Origin: Flavobacterium sp.
GTDB taxonomy: Bacteria; Bacteroidota; Bacteroidia; Flavobacteriales; Flavobacteriaceae
Assembly: GCF_025352425.1 (NCBI RefSeq)
Contig: NZ_JANXTI010000026.1
Span: 62,001 to 126,000, forward strand
DNA: 64,000 nucleotides
Direction of reading: 5' to 3'
Shown: positions 61,658 through 64,000 of the stretch, one piece after another
Layout: each line of letters starts with the position of its first letter
How positions within the stretch are numbered: the stretch's first letter is position 1
The notes under the pieces: model-generated
What the model saw: the letters and a program-made list of their open reading frames with translations, nothing else
Database searches by the model: none
What the model was told of the DNA's origin: nothing
Position numbers and translations under genes: made by a program

Positions 61658-63199
61658 TTACATTTTCATAAGCCATTTCCTAACGGAAACCTCAGCATTT
61701 ATAAGTCCACGTAGTTCAGAAATTTTAACTCTGTCCTGCTTCATTGAATCCCTGTGACGGATGGTTACTGTCTCGTCTTCCAGCGTTTGATGATCTACTG
61801 TTATGCAAAACGGCGTTCCTAATGCATCCTGTCTTCTGTATCGTCTTCCAACGGCATCTTTTTCGTCATAGGCTACATTGAAATCCCATTTTAAGTCTTC
61901 GACGATTTTTTGCGCAACTTCCGGTAAACCATCTTTTTTTACTAATGGTAACACGGCTGCTTTTGTTGGCGCTAATACGGAAGGCAAACGCAAAACAGTA
62001 CGGGTTGATCCATCTTCCAATGTCTCTTCGTGTAATGAAGTGGCAAAAACGGCGAGGAACATCCTGTCCAATCCCACAGAGGTTTCCACTACATAAGGAA
62101 CGTAATTCGAATTAGTTTCTGTATCAAAATATTGTAATTTTTTACCCGAATATTGTTCGTGAGCTTTCAAATCGAAGTCGGTTCTTGAGTGAATTCCTTC
62201 CAATTCTTTGAAACCAAAAGGGAAATTGAATTCAATATCCGCAGCTGCATTCGCGTAATGTGCTAATTTTTCGTGGTCGTGGAAACGATAATTCTGCCTT
62301 CCTAAACCAAGCGATAAGTGCCAGTTCAATCGAGTTTCTTTCCAGTATTCGTACCATTTCATTTCTTCGCCTGGTTTTACAAAAAACTGCATTTCCATTT
62401 GTTCAAATTCCCTCATACGGAAAATAAACTGACGTGCTACAATCTCATTCCTAAAGGCTTTCCCAGTTTGTGCAATTCCGAAAGGAATCTTCATCCTTCC
62501 TGTTTTCTGAACATTTAAGAAGTTTACAAAAATACCTTGTGCCGTTTCAGGCCGCAGGTATAAGTCCATAGCATTTTCAGCAGAAGCACCAAGTTTGGTA
62601 CCGAACATCAGGTTGAATTGGCGTACTTCTGTCCAGTTTCTTGAACCCGTTTCCGGATCAGCAATTTCCAGTTCTTCGATAAGGTTTTTTACGTCTTCCA
62701 AATCCCCGGAACCTAGTGAACGCCCCATTCTTTCAAGAATTTCTCTTTCTTTCGAAAGATATTCCATTACGCGTGGGTTGGTTGTTTTGTATTGCTCTTC
62801 GTCAAAAGAATCGCCAAAACGCTCGCGGGCTTTTTCGATTTCTTTTTTTGCTTTCAGATTTAATTTTTCGGCATAATCCTCAATCAACACATCGGCACGG
62901 TATCTTTTTTTAGAATCTTTATTGTCAATCAATGGGTCGTTAAACGCATCAACATGACCGGAAGCTTTCCATGTGGTTGGATGCATCAGGATTGCGGCAT
63001 CAAGACCCACAATATTGTCATGCATCTGCACCATGGCTTTCCACCAATATTCTCTAATATTCTTTTTTAATTCTACTCCGTTTTGAGCATAATCATAGAC
63101 TGCGCTCAAACCATCGTAAATTTCGCTTGACGGAAAAATAAATCCGTACTCTTTTGCATGCGAAACTACGTTCTTAAATAAATCTTCTTGTTTTGCCAT
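61658..63199 (-). CDS. glyS: Glycyl-tRNA synthetase (dimeric, eukaryotic-type)
   Basis: This class II synthetase charges tRNA-Gly. It is the 513-residue single-chain alpha2 type, not the alpha2beta2 bacterial form. N-terminal motif 1 region AKEYGFIFPSSEIYDGLSAVYDYAQNG, a long catalytic core (LYLRPETAQGIFVNF, GRMKIPFGIAQTGKAFRNEI as motif 2) and motif 3 (VETSVGLDRMFLAVF) are seen. The C-terminal anticodon-binding domain follows, with VAQKIVEDL and HRDSMKQDRVKISELR. The start has a TATTTTTG box at 63207-63214 on the minus strand. Confidence 0.96.
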   Translation of the reverse strand: MAKQEDLFKNVVSHAKEYGFIFPSSEIYDGLSAVYDYAQNGVELKKNIREYWWKAMVQMHDNIVGLDAAILMHPTTWKASGHVDAFNDPLIDNKDSKKRYRADVLIEDYAEKLNLKAKKEIEKARERFGDSFDEEQYKTTNPRVMEYLSKEREILERMGRSLGSGDLEDVKNLIEELEIADPETGSRNWTEVRQFNLMFGTKLGASAENAMDLYLRPETAQGIFVNFLNVQKTGRMKIPFGIAQTGKAFRNEIVARQFIFRMREFEQMEMQFFVKPGEEMKWYEYWKETRLNWHLSLGLGRQNYRFHDHEKLAHYANAAADIEFNFPFGFKELEGIHSRTDFDLKAHEQYSGKKLQYFDTETNSNYVPYVVETSVGLDRMFLAVFATSLHEETLEDGSTRTVLRLPSVLAPTKAAVLPLVKKDGLPEVAQKIVEDLKWDFNVAYDEKDAVGRRYRRQDALGTPFCITVDHQTLEDETVTIRHRDSMKQDRVKISELRGLINAEVSVRKWLMKM

Positions 63200-63296
63200 A
63201 ATGCTGCAAAAATATAAAAAGCGATTATAAAAAAAGCAGTAAAAATCAATTAGAATAAAATTTTTTTATACTTTTATGTAAGAAAATTATCTTTTT

Positions 63297-63980
63297 ATGT
63301 GGAATGATCTTTTAAATTTATTTTTTCCAAAGTCTTGTGCGGGTTGTCATTCATTTTTATTAAGTGACGAAAAAGTCATTTGTACCCAATGCCGACACGA
63401 AGTTCCACTGACGAATCATCACAAAATTGAAGACAATGAAATCTTCCAGAAATTTTATGGAAGGATTCCATTGGAGTATGGTTCGGCTTTATTTTATTTC
63501 CACAAAAAAGGAATTGTTCAGGAAATGATTCACAAATTAAAATATAAAGGTCACGAAGAAATAAGTGAAACTATTGGCAATTGGTATGGAGAAGAGTTGA
63601 AAGATTTGGATCAACTTAAAGGAATCGACTATATTATTCCTGTTCCGTTACACAAAAAACGACTTCGGGAACGTGGTTATAATCAAGTGGAAGGTTTTGG
63701 TAAAGCCTTGTCGTCAAACTTAGCTATACCTTATGACGACCAGCTTTTATATCGAAAATTGTACACTAAAACCCAAACCAAAAAAGATCTTTTGGGCAGA
63801 GCTGATGTAATCGCAACCGTTTTTGATGTTTCTTTTTCAGATAATCATGTCGGCAAACATTTTCTTCTCATTGATGATGTGATTACGACTGGATCAACGC
63901 TCGAAGCTTGCAGCCGCGCCATTTTGAAAATCCCAAATACTAAGATTAGCATTATTTGCATGGCAATGTCTCACAGCTAA
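63297..63980 (+). CDS. ComF family phosphoribosyltransferase-like protein
   Basis: This is a 227-residue protein with an N-terminal zinc-finger-like SCAGCHSF...CTQCRHE, a middle segment PVPLHKKRLRERGYNQVEGF, and the PRPP-binding LLIDDVITTGSTLEACS (about 190-206). This matches ComF/GntX proteins, which take part in DNA uptake or act in nucleotide salvage; the role in this lineage is not settled. The gene is complete at the window edge (stop near 63980) and faces away from glyS. Confidence 0.9.
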   Translation: MWNDLLNLFFPKSCAGCHSFLLSDEKVICTQCRHEVPLTNHHKIEDNEIFQKFYGRIPLEYGSALFYFHKKGIVQEMIHKLKYKGHEEISETIGNWYGEELKDLDQLKGIDYIIPVPLHKKRLRERGYNQVEGFGKALSSNLAIPYDDQLLYRKLYTKTQTKKDLLGRADVIATVFDVSFSDNHVGKHFLLIDDVITTGSTLEACSRAILKIPNTKISIICMAMSHS

Positions 63981-64000
63981 ATGTTAAGTTTCCCAAAAAA

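Noticed and set aside
1-64000. CRISPR array, prophage, insertion sequence or integrase
   Set aside because: No array of regularly spaced identical repeats and no transposase, integrase or phage structural gene was found by reading both strands.

Overview
The window looks like a chromosomal segment of a Flavobacterium-type member of the Bacteroidota (family Flavobacteriaceae). The evidence is low G+C coding sequence, the lineage's promoter -7 box TAnnTTTG ahead of many genes, a MurF-Alr fusion, a T9SS C-terminal sorting domain, a TonB-dependent receptor with a carboxypeptidase-like N-terminal domain, sensor kinases with TPR domains, and tRNA genes without an encoded CCA. I see no rRNA, CRISPR array, prophage, insertion sequence or transposase. 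Two tRNA genes (Ala-GGC, and a CAU-anticodon tRNA) are present.

Region 0-13 kb: a Lys-rich exported protein, a very large predicted outer-membrane barrel, aspartate kinase, a GNAT acetyltransferase, fructose-1,6-bisphosphatase, a TerB-like protein, a HupE-like membrane protein, dCMP deaminase, an S41 protease, a small FAD oxidoreductase, MarC and a DUF3109 protein. Region 13-24 kb: QueD/PTPS, LpxH, RecJ, adenine deaminase, a UDG-like protein, RsmI, an acidic protein, thymidine kinase, MurF-Alr and MscL. Region 24-35.6 kb: aspartate-semialdehyde dehydrogenase, a His-rich small protein followed by a TonB receptor, a DoxX-like protein, MtgA, a DAO-type oxidase, a large T9SS-secreted metallopeptidase with three FN3 repeats, and an S9 peptidase.

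Region 35.6-49.6 kb is mostly housekeeping: the DUF177-rpmF-fabH-accB-accC lipid/ribosome cluster, PdxA and riboflavin synthase from head-to-head promoters, methylmalonyl-CoA epimerase, RbfA, an FtsX/LolE-like permease, DusB, a YihY protein, LepA and ThiL.

Region 49.8-61.3 kb is the accessory part and the most unusual stretch. It holds two TPR-lipoprotein histidine kinases, two LuxR-type response regulators and a LytTR regulator whose phospho-acceptor Asp is replaced by Glu. Among these lie small exported proteins of unknown function. One is an 80-residue secreted peptide made of a 15-residue unit repeated almost four times. Another part is a four-gene operon: a glycine-zipper protein, a permuted NlpC/P60 (YiiX-like) enzyme, a small barrel and a small exported protein. 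A 67-bp leader repeated with one mismatch, inverted repeats with an ACT-AA(A)-AGT core, and a degenerate 21-bp tandem repeat are woven between these genes. I infer that this is an extracellular-signalling or interbacterial-interaction locus; no function can be proved from sequence alone. The window closes with glycyl-tRNA synthetase and a ComF-like phosphoribosyltransferase.
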